64,000 nt of DNA, from assembly GCA_037039925.1 (NCBI GenBank), contig JAXRKP010000488.1, positions 123,501 through 187,500 on the forward strand, read 5' to 3'. The position numbers and the translations under genes are program-made. Origin of the DNA: Doris montereyensis. Its lineage: Eukaryota > Mollusca > Gastropoda > Nudibranchia > Dorididae. This document shows positions 60,900-64,000 of the stretch, in pieces (position 1 is the stretch's first letter; each line of letters starts with the position of its first letter). The notes under the pieces were generated by a model. It had not been told where the DNA came from. It saw only the letters and a program-made list of their open reading frames with translations, and searched no databases.

Positions 60900-62640
60900 A
60901 CTCATTTATTTTTTTGGGAGCCGTTGTAACTTCTCATAAAAGGGTAATCGTTCCCTATATATGTCAACTAATATAACTAAAAATTGTATCTTTCATGTAA
61001 ATGAATGTGATGCTTCAGGTATCCTTTATGTTACTATCCATGTGTTAATTACCTCATAATAATTTTTCTGACTTTTGGAATCTGTGCCTACTAGAAAATC
61101 CTTTTTCTCAGTCTTATGCTTTTATCTTGACTGAACATTCCTGTATGCCTTAAATCTTCTTGTTTGTCTCCTTAATACATGATATATGTAATGTTCCTTT
61201 GTTTGCTGTCTTGTATTTAATATATTTTATTGTTATATCATAGGATTTTAAAATATTTTTAGTTCAAAATATTCAGATGTTAGCTGCATAATGAAGAAAT
61301 TCTAGTTCGTAATATTCAAACTATTGCTGTCTAGTGATATTAAAACTTTAAAAAAAATCAGCCCTTGTTGCCTTTTAATCCAACTATTATGTTTTCCAGT
61401 TTTTGACAATCTGGTTTTTATATCATTTATTTCTGTTGAACAATTTACCCCATATAGTAATATGGACGTGACTTATGAGTCCTGACAAAAATCACCAAAC
61501 AGTCGTGCTTTTTTCACTAGTTGGTATGTAAAAGCTCGATTTAAAAAAAATTTGGTTTCTTCAGTGAAGTTTTCTAATCATGCATTTATGCAGCATCAAC
61601 AACAATTAATACATTGTAAAAAATTGTTAACGTAATCAGGGTAACTGATTGTTTATAAATTTGGTTTCAGATTGCACATTATAGCATTCCTTCAACAACA
61701 AAATAAAATTTCAAACAAAATCAAATTGTGTTTTAATTTAGCTTTATTAAAATTTTAATCAAAAGCAATACAACTAAAGTAAAGATTATATCTTTTTTTC
61801 AATTTCTTTTGAAAATACTTTTGAAACAAGAGTTGAAATGAAAAAAGATATTTTATCAGAAAATCAAGGAGAGATATGAATTATTAACCACCATTTAATA
61901 TTTGCAAAGATCTTCTGTCTCTGTCAGAGTTGCACAATCTATTATACTTTTGTGATATTTTGTTTCTTATTATTTAATGATTATTAATATTATAATGAAT
62001 TTTTATATTTAACATGTACCTAGAAACTTGATATATTCATATAAATACTTTTATCTACTATAAATGAACTTTTAAGATTTTTTTTTTATCAAAATCTTTT
62101 ACCAAAAATATCGAATGTATTGTATCCTTTTCATATCATTTTTTAAACATTTAAAAATTTTTTTATCAGAAAATTTGTTGAAAAGAAATTGTGTTTTATC
62201 TGTGATAGGTTTTTGACCGTAATTCAATATGTTATTAAACTATTAAAAATTATTTACCACATCTTCGCTTCTGTCTTGTAACTACTCCTGAATCATTCCG
62301 AATTCCATCGTTTTTTAAAATGTACTGTGATACACACTCTGGAATTAGAATTTTTCGTGGATTGTTGAGCATGAAGAAAATGTGATCAATACATACATTC
62401 CATCATACTGTCTCCTAGACATAACTCAATCATCCATTAAAAGAGGAAGAGGGATATATTCTTGACGCAGGGTAACAAGCCTTAACTTACATTAACAATG
62501 ATTCTTATTGCCTTACTTCAATTGACAAACTGACCCTGTATAAGTAGTTATTTCTGTAGTCAATAAAAATATGAATAAAAGAAATTTGTGTCTTGTTTCA
62601 TTATCGATTTTGTTAATATTTTGTATTGAATAATAAAAGG
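60900..62640. other. AT-rich intergenic, nothing recognised
   Basis: Very AT-rich sequence with many T- and A-runs. No ORF, repeat family or splice-supported exon was seen. Confidence 0.6.
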
Positions 62641-62796
62641 TAAAATTCCTTCAAGGCTGTTACGGCCTATAGAACGGGAGCTTATCCTGGTTTCCATAGC
62701 GTGAAGCGGAACAGGTGATAATTATCACCTCCTGAACAGGATGCTAGTCACAGGTTTTTACTCAAACTAGTGCTTGTACCCATTTTCATCTGAGTC
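62640..62796 (-). mobile_element. SINE-A partial copy, abutting LINE
   Basis: Tail and core complement (ATTCCTTCAAGGCTGTTACG, GGTGATAATTATCACCTCCT, GCTTGTACCCATTTTCATCT) without the tRNA-like head. The sequence passes directly into the LINE 3' end at 62797, so the LINE either inserted into this SINE or truncated it. Confidence 0.75.
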
Positions 62797-64000
62797 TTTC
62801 TTCTTTCTTTATCAGTTCCCATTCTACCTTTCGGCGTATGGGTTCAGATGCCCGAGACGATCTTTCTCCAGGATGCCCTGTCCTGGCATTTTCTGCTTCC
62901 TTCCAAAAAGTTTAAATTTCTATGCTTCAATGCCTCTATTATATCTTCTTCCCACTTTCTCCTACATCTGCCTTTTGGTCTTTTTCCTTGGGCACTATAT
63001 ACTGATTTAGCTATTCTATTGTCACTCATTCTGTTTACATGCCCAAACCATCTCAATTGATATATTTCTATCTTAGTGTTTAAGCCATCTGCTTTGGTTT
63101 GATTTCTTTTTGTTGTGTTTCTGATTTTGTCTCTTTTAGTTTTCCTTACTACTCTTTCTTAGATATTTCATTTCAGCTACCTCTACTCTACTGTATTCTC
63201 TACTATCTAAGGTCCGGGTTTCACTGCCATAGAGGAGAGTAGCACAATAAACTGTGTTGTATATTGCCATTTTGGTTTTTGTTGACAATTCTTGTTTACC
63301 TAGATGGTTATATATTGCACTTGCCTTTTTGATTCTCTGGCTGATTTCTTCTCTTCGTTTTCCCTCTGAGTTAATCATTACTCCTAGGTAATTGTAGCTT
63401 TGAACTTGTTCTAAATTCTCCCTGCCCAATTTAAGATTTTGTGTTTTAGCTTTCTAGTTACTAGCATTGTTTTGGTTTTTCTTTGCATTTACTTTCATTC
63501 ATCTTTTATGTAGTTCATTATTCATCATGTTGATATTCGACTGAAGGTCGCTTTCTGATTTTTCAAACAGTACTAAATAATCAGTAAATGAAAGCATTGA
63601 TACATTTACTGGTTTGAGCTTCCACATACCTACATTCATTTTCTTCATTTTTGAGGATGCCTTTGCGACTAAATCCATAAATGTGATAAACAAAAGAGGA
63701 CTTAGGATACAACCCTATCTTACACCTATATCTATACCAAATTCTGCAGATATGTTTCCAGCTACTCCCACTGTACATGTTGGTTTACTGTAAAAACTTT
63801 TAATGCCTTCTATTAAATTTTGCTCTACTTTGTGTTCTTTTAAGGAATGTCATAGATTGTCCCTCCTCACAGTGTCAAATGCCTTGTCTAAGTCTATAAA
63901 CACAGGTGCAAGTCAATGTTTCTCTCAAGGAATTTCCTCACTTCTTCTTTGGCGATAGTTCTTTTATTCACATAATCTATCCTATCTTCTAGTGTCTTTG
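62797..64000 (-). mobile_element. LINE-1f copy 3, internally deleted, runs off the window
   Basis: From its 3' end on the minus strand: a TTTCTTTATC-type tail complement, the C-terminal segment GKRPKGRCRRKWEEDIIEAL and QDRASWRKI (62844-63056), SYNYLGVMINSEGKRREEIS (63136-63429), then LVLFEKSESDLQSN and MFITFMDLVAKASSKM (63499-63693). At about 63925 the sequence jumps from the RT core straight to the linker region (EDRIDYVNKRTIAKEEVR equivalent), lacking roughly the 54090-55050 segment of copy 2. It is non-functional. Confidence 0.85.

Overview
The window is eukaryotic. Its genes are split into short exons with GT/AG borders and frame-compatible phases, lie in AT-rich introns, and are surrounded by retroposons, DNA-transposon remnants and long microsatellites. 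Dense AGATCT/TCTAGA-type palindromic arrays, long (CT)n/(GA)n tracts and several tRNA-derived SINE families suggest a mollusc, possibly a gastropod. That placement is an inference from overall character, not from a diagnostic gene.

Four protein-coding genes can be assembled by hand. (1) PUM3 (KIAA0020/Puf-A), plus strand, 16 coding exons between about 1.7 and 18.2 kb, with candidate further 5' exons at 1-230 and 1001-1189. (2) A two-exon ERICH1-like fragment, plus strand, 28.3-32.3 kb. (3) FAM32A, minus strand, four coding exons from 42674 down to 37259, apparently complete. (4) SPATA6, plus strand, 11 coding exons from 45137 to 57810; its first exon was not found. They are not an operon. PUM3 acts in the nucleolus, FAM32A is a small nuclear protein linked to the spliceosome, and SPATA6 belongs to the sperm connecting piece. 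FAM32A and SPATA6 are divergently oriented.

Most remaining sequence is mobile DNA. There are three copies of one LINE family: antisense in a PUM3 intron (10.6-13.2 kb), sense in a SPATA6 intron (52.55-56.13 kb), and antisense at the right edge (62.8-64 kb). Two of them carry tandem 66-bp units at the 5' end. There is a piggyBac relic with intact TTAA-flanked ends in FAM32A intron 2, a long inverted-repeat (foldback) element in FAM32A intron 1, a mariner relic near 29.4 kb, two TA-flanked MITE families, three SINE families in about 14 copies, and relics of other LINEs and of a BED-finger-like ORF.

Single-base frame breaks occur inside otherwise well-conserved exons of PUM3 and SPATA6 (one base short), at the FAM32A exon 1/2 junction (one base too many beside an A-run), and probably in the ERICH1-like gene. 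Uncorrected assembly indels are the simplest explanation. I found no CRISPR array, rRNA gene, convincing functional tRNA gene, or clearly new multi-gene system. The best candidates for something undescribed are the LINE 5' monomer array, the chimeric LINE, the foldback element, and a roughly 195-codon antisense ORF in the last PUM3 intron.
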